Assembly: GCF_014641945.1 (NCBI RefSeq)
Contig: NZ_BMIJ01000002.1
Span: 340,091-404,090 of the forward strand
DNA from: Marinobacterium zhoushanense
Lineage (GTDB): Bacteria; Pseudomonadota; Gammaproteobacteria; Pseudomonadales; Balneatricaceae
DNA: 64,000 bases
Direction of reading: 5' to 3'
Part shown: positions 8,140 to 16,880 of the stretch, one piece after another
How positions within the stretch are numbered: the stretch's first letter is position 1
Layout: the number at the start of each line of letters is the position of its first letter
Translations under genes and position numbers: made by a program
The notes under the pieces: generated by a model
The model's database searches: none
What the model was told of the DNA's origin: nothing
The model's input: only the letters and a program-made list of their open reading frames with translations

Positions 8140-9201
8140 TCAGATCCGCTTGAACAGCGCCGAACGCGGCTGGTCTTCGGCGCCATCGGCGGCGGTGAAG
8201 AAGCGCTCCATGTGGATATCACGCTCGAACAGCCGCCCCTGCATCAGCGTGGTGATCGCCGCATCGATCATCGGCGGAGGCCCGCACAGGTAAGCCTTGT
8301 GGCCGCTAAAGCGGTTATCGAAGTACGCCTTGACCGCTTCGTGCACGTAGCCGGTGAAGCCTTCCCACTTTTCCTCCGGCAGCGGGGCGTTCAGTGCCGG
8401 AATATAGTGGAAGTTGCTGTGCTCCTGCGCCAGCGCTTCGAACAGCTCCCAGTTGTACAGTTCCGCCACGTTGCGAGCGCCCTGGAACAGGTAGATCTGC
8501 CGGGGATCGCCGGTTTCCAGCATATCCAGGATCATCGATTGCGGGCTGGATAACCCGGAGCCACCGGCAATAAAGATAGCGTCCTGCTCGTCAGACTTGC
8601 GTACGAAGAACTGGCCGTAGGGACCGGACACATCCAGCGTATCGCCGACCTGCAACGCTTCGTGCAGCCAGGTGGTGCCGGCGCCACCCTCCACCTTGCG
8701 CACATGCAGCTCCAAGGTATCGCTGTCGCTGGGCTTGTTGGCGATGGAGAAGGCACGGGTGCCTTCGACATGAGGAATATGCAGGTTGATATACTGCCCG
8801 GCCTGGAACTCCATACCTCTATCCAGCTTGAACCAGATCCCCTTGATGGTCGGCGACAGGTCGCGGATCTCGGTTACCGTGCCGACGAAATCACGAACCG
8901 GGAAGCCTTGGAAATCGGGATCCACATCGATATCGGCCTCTATCACCATGTCCGACTCCGGCATGGCACAACAGGCCAGCACCTTGCCCTCGTCCCGCTC
9001 CATATCCATCAGCGCAAAGGGTGAGGCGTTGCCGATATCGGCCTCGCCCTCCACTACCTGCACCTTGCAGGTGGCGCAGGTACCATGGCCGCAGGCGAAG
9101 GGCAGCCACACGCCCTGGCGCAATGCCGCATCCAGAATGGTCTGCCCCTCCTCCACCTCGATCACATCGCCGGTGGGTTCGATGGTAACTTCATAGCTCA
9201 T
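8140..9201 (-). CDS. dmpP: Phenol hydroxylase reductase component
   Basis: The 353-aa NADH oxidoreductase passes electrons to the di-iron hydroxylase. Its N-terminal plant-type [2Fe-2S] domain (residues 1-95) shows CGHGTCATCKVQ and a fourth Cys in KVLACCAMPE. An FAD-binding domain follows (about 105-205, with RAFSIANKPS), then an NAD-binding domain (AIFIAGGSGLSSPQSMILDM and the C-terminal AYLCGPPPMIDAAITTL). It has an excellent AAGGAGG ribosome site and starts 11 bp after dmpO. It is the last gene of the hydroxylase operon and runs convergent with the first regulator copy. Confidence 0.96.
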   Translation of the reverse strand: MSYEVTIEPTGDVIEVEEGQTILDAALRQGVWLPFACGHGTCATCKVQVVEGEADIGNASPFALMDMERDEGKVLACCAMPESDMVIEADIDVDPDFQGFPVRDFVGTVTEIRDLSPTIKGIWFKLDRGMEFQAGQYINLHIPHVEGTRAFSIANKPSDSDTLELHVRKVEGGAGTTWLHEALQVGDTLDVSGPYGQFFVRKSDEQDAIFIAGGSGLSSPQSMILDMLETGDPRQIYLFQGARNVAELYNWELFEALAQEHSNFHYIPALNAPLPEEKWEGFTGYVHEAVKAYFDNRFSGHKAYLCGPPPMIDAAITTLMQGRLFERDIHMERFFTAADGAEDQPRSALFKRI

Positions 9202-9212
9202 AACCGCCTCCT

Positions 9213-9575
9213 TCAGACACCGGCGTCCTGAAAGCCTTTCAGGTCGGGAGTCTGGAAACGTAACAGGGATTTATGGTCGATTCCCTGGTCAATCAATGCC
9301 ACATCCAGCTGAGGCTCAAACACCTGACCATTGAGCAGCCAGGTGGCACGATCCCAGTCAATCCGTGACCACTCGGGATGGGGCTCGAACCCTTCCACCA
9401 TCACCTCGTCACGTAGCAGACGGAAGGTCAGCGTCGGCGGCACCGGGAAGGCGAAGGCGGCGCAGAACATCAGGTGATGGTCCCAGCCCAGATAGACGAT
9501 CTGGTTGCCGTGGAAATTCCCGACGCGGTCACGCACCTCGCCGTTATAGTCAGGGGTATACGCATGTACTGGCAT
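9213..9575 (-). CDS. dmpO: Phenol hydroxylase gamma (small oxygenase) subunit
   Basis: A 120-aa subunit of the (alpha-beta-gamma)2 di-iron phenol hydroxylase. The N-terminal MPVHAYTPDYNGEVRDRV and the VYLGWDHHLMFCAAFAFPV segment match DmpO. The start at 9575 has GAGGATAA upstream and fits the family length; the open frame extends five codons earlier. It sits between dmpN (60 bp away) and dmpP (11 bp away), in standard operon order. Confidence 0.94.
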   Translation of the reverse strand: MPVHAYTPDYNGEVRDRVGNFHGNQIVYLGWDHHLMFCAAFAFPVPPTLTFRLLRDEVMVEGFEPHPEWSRIDWDRATWLLNGQVFEPQLDVALIDQGIDHKSLLRFQTPDLKGFQDAGV

Positions 9576-9635
9576 GATTCTTATCCTCATATCGGGGGCG
9601 ATAGCGCCCCCGTTGGCTATCGGTCGACAGGCTGC

Positions 9636-11138
9636 TTAAGCCACACCCTTCCACTGTTTCCAGCGTTTCTCGTCCGGCGATCCTTTGATATCCAGGTTGT
9701 CGGCGCCCAGGTTCATCTTGTAGTACTCGCCCAGCACCTGCTCGACACCGGGGCCACCGCAGTTGCCTTGGAAGATCTGGTGTACCGGCAGCCAGGACTG
9801 CACAAACTTCTCCGGTTCATCGTTGAAGATGTCGCAGCAACCGTCAGAGCAGAAGTGGTAGCGCTCGCCCTTGTAGACCGTATCGCGGTAGGAGATCTGG
9901 GTCGGATCATCCATCTCGGTGAACAGCATCGGGATCTGGCAGGTGGTGCACAGCTGAGGCAACGCCTTGGTATAGAAGCGTTTGCCCTCGGCCTCCAGCT
10001 TGCGCGCCAGCTCCCAGCGCGGGCGGTAGTACTTATCGAAGGTGTTGGGATACTTCTCGCTGAGCCAGTCCAGCTCTTCGTCGGTCGGAATCCAGGTATG
10101 GAAACCGGCGGCATGACCGTGGGTGTAGAAGGTCCACCAGGTCTGGTGGGAGACATGCTCCTTCTCCTTCTCCACCAGCTCGGCGTATTTCGGCATGGTG
10201 ATGCCGTAGCGGGCCAGATCCTTGAACAGGGCCCCACCGGCCTCTTCGAAGTAGATCTCCCAGGCCTCCTGCCAGCTCATCACCTTGTTCGGCAGCATGT
10301 AGTCCATCATCATGCCGACCAGGCTGAGCAGGCGGGTGCCGCGCCAGAACCACTTATCGATCCACTTCTGCACGATCGGCACGTTATCCTCATGCTGCTC
10401 GAGCAGGAACTTGATCACCTCCAGCCCCAGGGTCATGTGCCGCGCCTCGTCCGACTGGGCCGAGAAGCCGAAGGTCACCGTGGCCATGTCGCCGTTGTAG
10501 GCAGCACCGGACATGAACGGCACAAACAGCAGGTTGGTCAGCACGTACTCGAAGCTGAAGCCGATGGCGACCAGAAACTCGAACGGACCGGCACTGCGAG
10601 CGTCGTGGAAGAAGGAGGTCGGCACGGACAGATACCAGACCCGGTCCTGCATGTGCGACCAGTTCTGGAAGCCGTCGAAGAACTTGTTGTAGTGGCTCAT
10701 CGCGTGCACCTGGGTCTGCACGTGACGCAGCTCGTCCAGCGACTGCATCTGGCAGGCCACGCGGGCACCGACACCACCATACTGGCGACCGATATGGGCG
10801 AAGCCCTGGTGCGCCTGGTACTCCTGCGGCGAGATACCGGTCAGGAACAGCTTGATCGCGTTGACGTAGCGCGGATCAGAGACGTTGAGCTGACCGTTGT
10901 TCTGGGCGAAGGCGTCGAAGATGGCGTACAGCTTCTTCTCCTTCTCCGCCTGGTACTTCCAGTAAGCGTCCATGGTCAGGCGGAAGGGGTCCTCCCACTT
11001 CGACCAGTCGGTGATCTTGATCCCCTCGAACTCTTCGAACGGGAACGCCTCTTTGCGATCCTGGTAGGAGAACTCCCAGTCCAGGTCCCGCGTCAGCAGG
11101 CTGTATTTGTCTTTCAGGCTCAGTTTTTTCGCGGCCAT
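9636..11138 (-). CDS. dmpN: Phenol hydroxylase alpha (catalytic di-iron) subunit
   Basis: The 500-aa large subunit holds the carboxylate-bridged di-iron centre that hydroxylates phenol to catechol using O2. The two E-x2-H iron-binding helices are visible as LDELRHVQTQVHAMSHY (around residue 135) and SDEARHMTLGLEVI (around residue 232). The C-terminal third contains the YHS-like zinc segment (CTTCQIPMLF ... HFCSDGCCDIF) seen in DmpN and TmoA relatives. It starts MAAKKLSLKDKYSLLTRD with AAGG upstream, 29 bp after dmpM. Confidence 0.97.
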   Translation of the reverse strand: MAAKKLSLKDKYSLLTRDLDWEFSYQDRKEAFPFEEFEGIKITDWSKWEDPFRLTMDAYWKYQAEKEKKLYAIFDAFAQNNGQLNVSDPRYVNAIKLFLTGISPQEYQAHQGFAHIGRQYGGVGARVACQMQSLDELRHVQTQVHAMSHYNKFFDGFQNWSHMQDRVWYLSVPTSFFHDARSAGPFEFLVAIGFSFEYVLTNLLFVPFMSGAAYNGDMATVTFGFSAQSDEARHMTLGLEVIKFLLEQHEDNVPIVQKWIDKWFWRGTRLLSLVGMMMDYMLPNKVMSWQEAWEIYFEEAGGALFKDLARYGITMPKYAELVEKEKEHVSHQTWWTFYTHGHAAGFHTWIPTDEELDWLSEKYPNTFDKYYRPRWELARKLEAEGKRFYTKALPQLCTTCQIPMLFTEMDDPTQISYRDTVYKGERYHFCSDGCCDIFNDEPEKFVQSWLPVHQIFQGNCGGPGVEQVLGEYYKMNLGADNLDIKGSPDEKRWKQWKGVA

Positions 11139-11167
11139 TGTTTGTACCTTCTTATTCTTTATGTGGA

Positions 11168-11437
11168 TCAGGAGTTCCAGGACAGGCTCAGCTGGTCGTC
11201 GTCTTCATCGACGTTGCCGCCCAGGGTGATCAGGTTCAGGTGCAGCTCCGGCACCTCCCAGTCACGGCCCAGCTTCTCCTCCACCGTTTCGCGCTTGACC
11301 ACCATATGGCCCTCGGCTTCGATGCGGATCATCGCCGGGTTGTGGATAACGGTGACCTCCGGGTTGTCCTCTTCGATCGCCTCGACGATGTAGCGGGAGA
11401 CGTCGTTGTCCTGCAGTGCGAGATAAACCTTTGACAT
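11168..11437 (-). CDS. dmpM: Phenol hydroxylase effector protein
   Basis: An 89-aa cofactor-free coupling protein (MmoB/DmpM family) that binds the hydroxylase and tunes its reactivity. It opens MSKVYLALQDNDVSRYIVEAI and has the family's NPAMIRIEAEGHMVV core. An AAGGAG ribosome site precedes the ATG. It lies 11 bp after dmpL and 29 bp before dmpN, in canonical order. Confidence 0.95.
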   Translation of the reverse strand: MSKVYLALQDNDVSRYIVEAIEEDNPEVTVIHNPAMIRIEAEGHMVVKRETVEEKLGRDWEVPELHLNLITLGGNVDEDDDQLSLSWNS

Positions 11438-11448
11438 GGAGCTGCTCC

Positions 11449-12432
11449 TTACTGGATTCCGGCTTTCGCCACACGTTTGTCGAGTTCGGCCAGGGCTTCG
11501 CTCAGCGCCTCCGCCCCCAACATCTCTTCGGCCAGCGGCGCCAGCGCCTCGGCGGCCTTGCCGCGCCAGCGCTCGATCCAGCCAGTCATCAGCACCCTGT
11601 TGGCGTCCGATTCAGCGGCGGCGGTCTTGACCACCGCATCCACCCAGCGTCCGGTATCCTTGCTCCACTCCTGCATGAACTCGGTCAGCATGGCGATATC
11701 CTGGCCGCCCTGGGCGCTCAGTTTCCGGTCCAGCTGCTGGTAGAACAGCTCGCCGACCAGGGTGTCGATCACCAGGTCCTGGGCCAGGAACAGCTCGAAC
11801 CAGTCCTTGGTCACCAGGGACTCTTCGCACAGGGCGCGCATCCCCTGCCAGGCCGGATCCTGCATCCACAGCTGTTTAGCTTCGTTGAGCGCATCGCCAC
11901 TGTTACCGTCGAGCAGCAGGCCGATGCGCGACAGGTATTGCGCCACGCCGAGACGGTCCATACCGTCGAACAGCAACGCCTGGGTGATCGCGGTGCCGTA
12001 ACCATAGGCGGTGCCGTACATGTTGTTCAGGTTGGCGGTGTGCTCCACGTGGCGCAGCGGCACCAGATAGCGGATCACCTGCGTTTTCACCTCGTCGTTG
12101 AGCGCGTCGACCAGGTTGCGCTTGTCGAAAAAGGCGTAGCTGCTCTCTGCGCTCTCCTGCATCTTCGCGCGCTGCTGCACATAGGTGCCGTAGTAGAACT
12201 GGCGCGGATCCTTGAACGCATACCAGTCGGCCATCACCAGCGCGGTGCGGCGGGGGTCGTTCAGTTCATGGTCGGGGTCCCAGTAGGGGCGGTAGTGGAA
12301 GTTGGTTTCGGCCTGAACGTCGTAGGTCGCTTCCTGGTAGCGGGTGGCCGGCTTGTCACCGAAGCGCTTCTCGATATGCGCGAAGGTGTTGCGAACCGGT
12401 TCCAGCGTGGAGGTTTTGATCTCAATAGTCAT
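11449..12432 (-). CDS. dmpL: Phenol hydroxylase beta subunit
   Basis: The 327-aa subunit pairs with DmpN. It has the same helical ferritin-like fold without the full di-iron ligand set. Landmarks include MTIEIKTSTLEPVRNTFAHI, a FHYRPYWDPDHELNDPRRTA segment and LVPLRHVEHTANLNNMYGTA, as in DmpL. It follows dmpK by 56 bp. Nothing unusual is seen in it. Confidence 0.95.
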   Translation of the reverse strand: MTIEIKTSTLEPVRNTFAHIEKRFGDKPATRYQEATYDVQAETNFHYRPYWDPDHELNDPRRTALVMADWYAFKDPRQFYYGTYVQQRAKMQESAESSYAFFDKRNLVDALNDEVKTQVIRYLVPLRHVEHTANLNNMYGTAYGYGTAITQALLFDGMDRLGVAQYLSRIGLLLDGNSGDALNEAKQLWMQDPAWQGMRALCEESLVTKDWFELFLAQDLVIDTLVGELFYQQLDRKLSAQGGQDIAMLTEFMQEWSKDTGRWVDAVVKTAAAESDANRVLMTGWIERWRGKAAEALAPLAEEMLGAEALSEALAELDKRVAKAGIQ

Positions 12433-12488
12433 TGAACTCTATCCCAGCTGATTTGTTGTTATTGGGGTGATCGTTATTGCAGTTGAAG

Positions 12489-12794
12489 TCAGGTTCGGGC
12501 GTGGTTGCTCGCCATCAGCGTCTCTTCGCCGTAGCGCCACTTCGCCATCTCGCTGTCGACGGCCGCGATCTGTTCTGCGCTCATATGCTCGACGGCGTTG
12601 ATCTCACAGAACTTGTCGAACGCGGCACGGGGCAGTACCAGCTCGACAAAGAGGCTCGGATCACCGATAGCGAAATCGAATTCGATAAAGCGTGCGCCTG
12701 GCTCACTGCGCACCCGGACATACTTGATCCGGGGGTCGAAGGGGCGGTCCTGGGTTGCGGTACCACCGGCTAGACTGAGGGTAGGTTTGCTCAT
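12489..12794 (-). CDS. dmpK: Phenol hydroxylase assembly protein
   Basis: A 101-aa DmpK-family protein, which in known systems helps load iron into the hydroxylase. The core IKYVRVRSEPGARFIEFDFA followed by GDPSLFVELVLPRAAFDKFC is diagnostic. I place the start at 12794 (MSKPTLSLAGG). The frame is open to 12872, but the sigma-54 promoter at 12837-12852 would put the transcript start near 12826, so the earlier ATGs lie in or before the promoter. It is the first gene of the hydroxylase operon. Confidence 0.92.
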   Translation of the reverse strand: MSKPTLSLAGGTATQDRPFDPRIKYVRVRSEPGARFIEFDFAIGDPSLFVELVLPRAAFDKFCEINAVEHMSAEQIAAVDSEMAKWRYGEETLMASNHART

Positions 12795-12836
12795 CGCTGT
12801 TGTTCTCATTATCGATGTGGCTGTCAGCATCACTAT

Positions 12837-12852
12837 CGCAACAGCCGTGCCA
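12837..12852 (-). promoter_or_regulatory. Sigma-54 (-24/-12) promoter of the phenol hydroxylase operon
   Basis: On the minus strand the sequence is TGGCACGGCTGTTGCG, an almost perfect match to TGGCAC-N5-TTGCW with ten bases between GG and GC. Transcription should begin near 12826, giving a leader of about 30 bases before dmpK. This is the equivalent of the Po promoter of Pseudomonas phenol operons. Confidence 0.92.
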
Positions 12853-12985
12853 GACAACGAAGCCAACGCCAAAAACGAGCAAAAACAATTTACAAGCTTA
12901 TGTTTTTATTAACATTAACTGATCAAGACAGGCTCCAGCCCTGGTTCATCCTGAATAACTGGCAGCTCGCTGCCAGGACCTGGGT

Positions 12986-13034
12986 CTCAGCATTTGATCA
13001 ACCGCCAGGCGGAAAAAATTGATCATTTGATGAG
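12986..13034 (-). promoter_or_regulatory. Pair of DmpR/XylR upstream activator sites
   Basis: CTCAGCATTTGATCAA (12986-13001) and TTGATCATTTGATGAG (13019-13034) each match 13 of 16 bases of the XylR/DmpR consensus TTGANCAATTGATCAA. Their centres are 33 bp apart, about three helical turns, and the first lies about 135 bp upstream of the -24 element. They sit in the 371-bp gap between dmpK and the divergent regulator gene, so they could also influence the regulator's own promoter. Confidence 0.82.
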
Positions 13035-13165
13035 GTGCGATGAGTTGAGACCGATATTTTGCAGGTAGCCGAAAGCCCTCTTCCATTACGCACAGAAATC
13101 GTTCAAGAATAAAAAGTGTTCCGAATAACGCTCCGCCAGGAGCTCAGGCCGGTATAAATACAACA

Positions 13166-14881
13166 ATGGCTATACATAACAATCTCCACCTCCCCGAGCA
13201 GGCAGATCTGCTGTCCCAGATCCGCTTCGACAGCGAACACGGCAAGATCTGGTTCAACGAGCAGCGCATGTTGATGATCCATTCCAGCGTCATGGGGTTG
13301 CTGCGCAAAGAGCTGGTTGAGTCACTCGGCGTTGAACGCGCCCGCGGCTTCCTGATCCGCTTTGGCTACCACTCCGGCTGGCGGGATGCCGAGCTGGTCC
13401 GTAAGGTACGACCCAACGCTCCACCCAACGAAGCCTTCTTCGTCGGCCCCCAACTGCACAACATCAAGGGGATGGTCCGTGTTGAACCGGTTGAACTGGA
13501 CTTCGACGTGGATAGCGGCAAGTTCCACGGCATTTTTGACTGGTTCGACTCATATGAAGCCGAGGTACACCTGCAGGATTTCGGTGTATCAGACCACCCC
13601 ATATGCTGGACGCTGATCGGTTACGCCAGTGGGTACACCACCTATTACATGGGCCGCCGAATCATCTTCAAGGAAACCCAGTGCGCCGGCACCGGTGCCG
13701 ATCACTGCCGTATCGAGGGTCGCCCGCTGGAGGAGTGGGAGAACCATTCCGAGCTGGAGCGCTACCTGCTGCCGGATCCGATCGCGGAGGAGCTGTTTGC
13801 ACTGCAGAGTGAGCTGAACCAGCTGCGCGACAGCGTAAAGAGCGGTGATCTCGACGAGGATCTGCTGTTCAATTCGGTGGGCCGTTCCGGCGCTTTCCGC
13901 AACGTCTGTCAGCTGATCCGTAAGGCCTCCACCAGCAAGGTCACAGTGCTGTTACAAGGGGAAACCGGCGTCGGCAAAGAGGTGGTTGCACGGGGTCTGC
14001 ATCAGAGCTCGGACCGCGCCGACAAACCTTTTGTTGCCGTCAACTGCGCCTGCATTCCGCCGGACCTGATCGAGGCCGAGCTGTTCGGCGTCGAAAAGGG
14101 CGCCTACACCGGCGCCACCCAGTCACGGGAGGGCCGCTTCGAACGCGCCAACGGCGGCACCATCTTCCTCGACGAGGTGGTTGAACTCTCGCCCCGGGCC
14201 CAGGCCACGCTGCTGCGCGTGCTGCAGGAGGGGGAGCTGGAGCGCGTGGGCGATACCCGCACCCGAAGGATCGACGTGCGTGTCGTGGCGGCAGCCAACG
14301 AAGACCTGGAACAGGCAGTGGAGACCGGCAAGTTCCGCGCCGACCTGTTCTACCGGCTCAATGTCTATCCGGTGCATATCCCGCCGCTACGCGATCGTAG
14401 CGAGGATATACCGCTGCTGGTGGAGCACTTTCTCAACAAGTATCACCACTCCTATAACAAACGTACCTTGGGGGTATCCGACCGCGCCATGGATGCGTTG
14501 ATGCACTATAAATGGCCCGGCAATATCCGCGAGCTGGAAAACATGATCGAGCGCGGGGTAATCCTGGCCGACAACAATCACACCATCGATCTGGACTCCC
14601 TGTTTCCTTCACTGCTTGAACCCAGCCATCCACTCAATATCATCAACCGCCAAGGGCGTCTGACCCATAATGAGGGCGGCAGTGAGGAGGCGGAAGGCAG
14701 TGGTGACCATGCGGGTCTTTGCGAGCGGCTGCTTACCGACAGCTTCAACCTGGATCAGCTTGAAGAGCAACTGATCCGCACCGCGATGGAGCAGACCGAG
14801 GGCAACATCTCCGCTGCCGCACGTAAGCTGGGCTTGACCCGGCCAGCGCTGGCTTACCGGTTGAAAAAACTGGAGGAGTAA
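13166..14881 (+). CDS. dmpR: Sigma-54-dependent phenol-sensing activator (DmpR/XylR family), copy 2
   Basis: This 571-aa paralogue of the gene at 6259 has the same domains: XylR-type N-terminal and V4R sensory region (residues 20-210), AAA+ domain with Walker A GETGVGKE near 265, GAYTGA loop and TIFLDEV Walker B, and a Fis-type HTH (SAAARKLGLTRPALAYRLKK). It is divergent from the hydroxylase operon, the usual position of dmpR, so it is the better candidate for that symbol. The sensory regions of the two copies differ at many positions while the ATPase domains are nearly identical, which suggests different effector ranges. Which copy drives which promoter cannot be told from sequence. Confidence 0.9.
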   Translation: MAIHNNLHLPEQADLLSQIRFDSEHGKIWFNEQRMLMIHSSVMGLLRKELVESLGVERARGFLIRFGYHSGWRDAELVRKVRPNAPPNEAFFVGPQLHNIKGMVRVEPVELDFDVDSGKFHGIFDWFDSYEAEVHLQDFGVSDHPICWTLIGYASGYTTYYMGRRIIFKETQCAGTGADHCRIEGRPLEEWENHSELERYLLPDPIAEELFALQSELNQLRDSVKSGDLDEDLLFNSVGRSGAFRNVCQLIRKASTSKVTVLLQGETGVGKEVVARGLHQSSDRADKPFVAVNCACIPPDLIEAELFGVEKGAYTGATQSREGRFERANGGTIFLDEVVELSPRAQATLLRVLQEGELERVGDTRTRRIDVRVVAAANEDLEQAVETGKFRADLFYRLNVYPVHIPPLRDRSEDIPLLVEHFLNKYHHSYNKRTLGVSDRAMDALMHYKWPGNIRELENMIERGVILADNNHTIDLDSLFPSLLEPSHPLNIINRQGRLTHNEGGSEEAEGSGDHAGLCERLLTDSFNLDQLEEQLIRTAMEQTEGNISAAARKLGLTRPALAYRLKKLEE

Positions 14882-14951
14882 ACAGCGGCCGGAGATGAGA
14901 ACGGCCGCGGTATCGGGTACTATCGCCGCCTCTGTTCCCGGAGCGCCCCGC

Positions 14952-15671
14952 ATGAACCTGATTCTGCTGACACAAGCCGACTTTGTTGCCGATGATCGCG
15001 TCGTCCTGCGCGACCGGCGACTAACCCATATGCTGGAGGTCCATCAACCAACCGCGGGGGACACTCTGCGGGTCGGTATGCTCAACGGAGAGGTCGGTCA
15101 GGGCCAGCTGCTCAGTCTCGATCCGCTCAGTGCAGAACTGGCTGTTCGCTTCAATCAGGCACCGCCCTGCGCATTACCCATGAGCCTGGTCCTGGCCCTG
15201 CCGCGGCCGAAGATGCTCAAGCGTACCCTGCAGAGCATCGCCAGCATGGGGGTCAAGGATATCTGGCTGATCAACTCCTACCGCGTCGACAAGAGCTACT
15301 GGGGATCCCCTCTGTTGTCCGAGGAGGCGATCCAAGAGCAGCTAATGCTGGGTCTGGAGCAGGCCGGCGATACGGTGTTGCCGCAGGTACACCTGCGCAA
15401 GCGCTTCAAACCCTTCGTCGAAGATGAGCTTCCGGCACTGGCCGCCAACAAACGTGCGCTGCTCGCCCACCCCTACAACGCCTCCCCCTGCCCGGCACCG
15501 AGCACTGCGCCGACGCTGCTGGCAGTTGGCCCGGAGGGGGGATTCATCCAGTACGAAGTGGATAAGCTGATCGCGGCTGGGCTCTCCCCTATCCACCTGG
15601 GTCCGCGCATACTGCGAGTTGAAACAGCGGTACCGGTGCTGTTGGCGAAACTCTTCCCGGTTTTTGCGTAG
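14952..15671 (+). CDS. rsmE: 16S rRNA m3U1498 methyltransferase
   Basis: A 239-aa SPOUT-class methyltransferase that modifies U1498 of 16S rRNA with S-adenosylmethionine. The N-terminal PUA-like part (RVVLRDRRLTHMLEVHQ) and the C-terminal SPOUT knot (LAVGPEGGFIQYEVDKL and LGPRILRVETA) are clear. The ATG at 14952 (MNLILLTQADF) fits the family; an earlier in-frame ATG at 14895 lies only 13 bp after the preceding stop. It is a core housekeeping gene marking the end of the phenol block. Confidence 0.95.
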   Translation: MNLILLTQADFVADDRVVLRDRRLTHMLEVHQPTAGDTLRVGMLNGEVGQGQLLSLDPLSAELAVRFNQAPPCALPMSLVLALPRPKMLKRTLQSIASMGVKDIWLINSYRVDKSYWGSPLLSEEAIQEQLMLGLEQAGDTVLPQVHLRKRFKPFVEDELPALAANKRALLAHPYNASPCPAPSTAPTLLAVGPEGGFIQYEVDKLIAAGLSPIHLGPRILRVETAVPVLLAKLFPVFA

Positions 15672-15675
15672 AACA

Positions 15676-15689
15676 TTGACCTGGATCAA
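15676..15689. promoter_or_regulatory. Possible FNR-type site upstream of fbpA
   Basis: TTGACCTGGATCAA matches the FNR/Dnr consensus TTGAT-N4-ATCAA with one mismatch. It is about 150 bp upstream of the iron-binding protein gene, and hints that iron uptake also responds to oxygen supply. One short match; treat as a candidate. Confidence 0.4.
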
Positions 15690-15708
15690 CGTTTGAGCGC
15701 TGATGGAA

Positions 15709-15768
15709 AATAAGAATCATACTCAACTGGATTGACACACTTCTGAAAAATGATAACAATTCGCATTA
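15709..15768 (+). promoter_or_regulatory. Fur-type iron boxes upstream of fbpA
   Basis: AATGATAACAATTCGCATTA (15749-15768) resembles the 19-bp Fur box GATAATGATAATCATTATC, and AATAAGAATCATACT (15709-15723) is a weaker second match. Both are 70-130 bp upstream of fbpA, as expected for iron-repressed transcription. Confidence 0.65.
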
Positions 15769-15837
15769 AGTTTTAGTTATTAACGTAAATTCAACTTTGC
15801 ACCTCGTTGAAGTTGTATTCCATTCAGGAGAGTATGC

Positions 15838-16863
15838 ATGACAATTCGTAAAGCCCTGCTATCAGCCGCCATTCTCAGCTCCACACTTGGCTCAGCCGCT
15901 CAAGCCGAAGAGGTCAATGTTTACTCGTTCCGACAGGAGTTCCTGCTTAAGCCCCTGCTTGAAGCCTTCACCGCGGAAACCGGTATCAAGGTCAATGTGG
16001 TTTTCGCGTCAAAAGGCCTGCTTGAGCGTATCGAACACGAAGGGCGCAACACCCCCGCCGACCTGCTGCTCACAGCCGACATCGGCCCACTGCACGATGC
16101 GGTGGAGCGGGATCTGGTAGCACCGATCAGCAGCGAAGTGATCGATCGCAACGTACCGGCTCACTTTCGTGCCGAAGATGGCAAGTGGATCGGCCTGACC
16201 AGCCGTGCCCGTATTATTTATGCCTCCACGGAGCGGGTCAAAGAGGGTGAAATCACCAGCTATGAAGAGCTCGCCGATCCGAAATGGAAAGGCCGCATCT
16301 GTACCCGCAGCGGCAAGCACACCTACAACCTCTCTCTGATCGGCTCGATGATCGCGCATCATGGCGAAGCGGAAGCCGAAAAATGGCTGGAGGGGGTAAA
16401 AGCCAACCTGGCCCGCAAACCTCAGGGTAATGATCGCGCTCAGGTCAAAGCAATTAAAGAAGGGGTCTGCGATCTGGCGCTGGGCAACAGTTACTACTAC
16501 GGCAAGATGGCAACCAACGAAAAAGAGCCGGAGCAGAAAGAGTGGGCGGCATCGGCAAACCTGGTGTTCCCGAACCAGGATAGTCGCGGTACCCATATGA
16601 ATATTTCCGGTGCGGCACTGACCAAATACGCCCCACATCCAGAGGCAGCTGTTAAACTGGTCGAGTTTTTGACCGAGAAGAAGGCTCAGCAGCTTTACGC
16701 CGAAGCCAACTTCGAGTTCCCGGTTCGCCCCAATACCCCCTGGTCCGACCTGCTCGAAGAGAAGATGAGCGGTTTCAAGGGCGACGAGATCAACCTCGGC
16801 AAGGTAGCCGCCCAGCGCGCCAATGCTGCCAAGTTGGTCGACAAGGTGGGTTTCGATAACTGA
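15838..16863 (+). CDS. fbpA: Periplasmic iron(III)-binding protein of an ABC transporter
   Basis: A 341-aa solute-binding protein (FbpA/FutA/IdiA type). The Sec signal peptide is MTIRKALLSAAILSSTLGSA with likely cleavage after AQA, and the mature protein begins EEVNVYS. The NSYYYGKM segment supplies the tyrosines that bind ferric iron in this family. It is followed 17 bp later by the permease gene, and Fur-type boxes lie upstream, which together support ferric iron uptake rather than another substrate. Confidence 0.92.
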   Translation: MTIRKALLSAAILSSTLGSAAQAEEVNVYSFRQEFLLKPLLEAFTAETGIKVNVVFASKGLLERIEHEGRNTPADLLLTADIGPLHDAVERDLVAPISSEVIDRNVPAHFRAEDGKWIGLTSRARIIYASTERVKEGEITSYEELADPKWKGRICTRSGKHTYNLSLIGSMIAHHGEAEAEKWLEGVKANLARKPQGNDRAQVKAIKEGVCDLALGNSYYYGKMATNEKEPEQKEWAASANLVFPNQDSRGTHMNISGAALTKYAPHPEAAVKLVEFLTEKKAQQLYAEANFEFPVRPNTPWSDLLEEKMSGFKGDEINLGKVAAQRANAAKLVDKVGFDN

Positions 16864-16880
16864 TCCCGATGGAGTAGCCG

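Noticed and set aside
9474..11393. Open frame of 639 codons antisense to dmpN, and similar long frames opposite dmpC (1357-2904), dmpE (149-1225) and ftsZ (59688-60977)
   Set aside because: Each lies opposite a well-supported conserved gene in GC-rich DNA, has low-complexity or Arg/Gly/His-rich translation and no recognisable domain.
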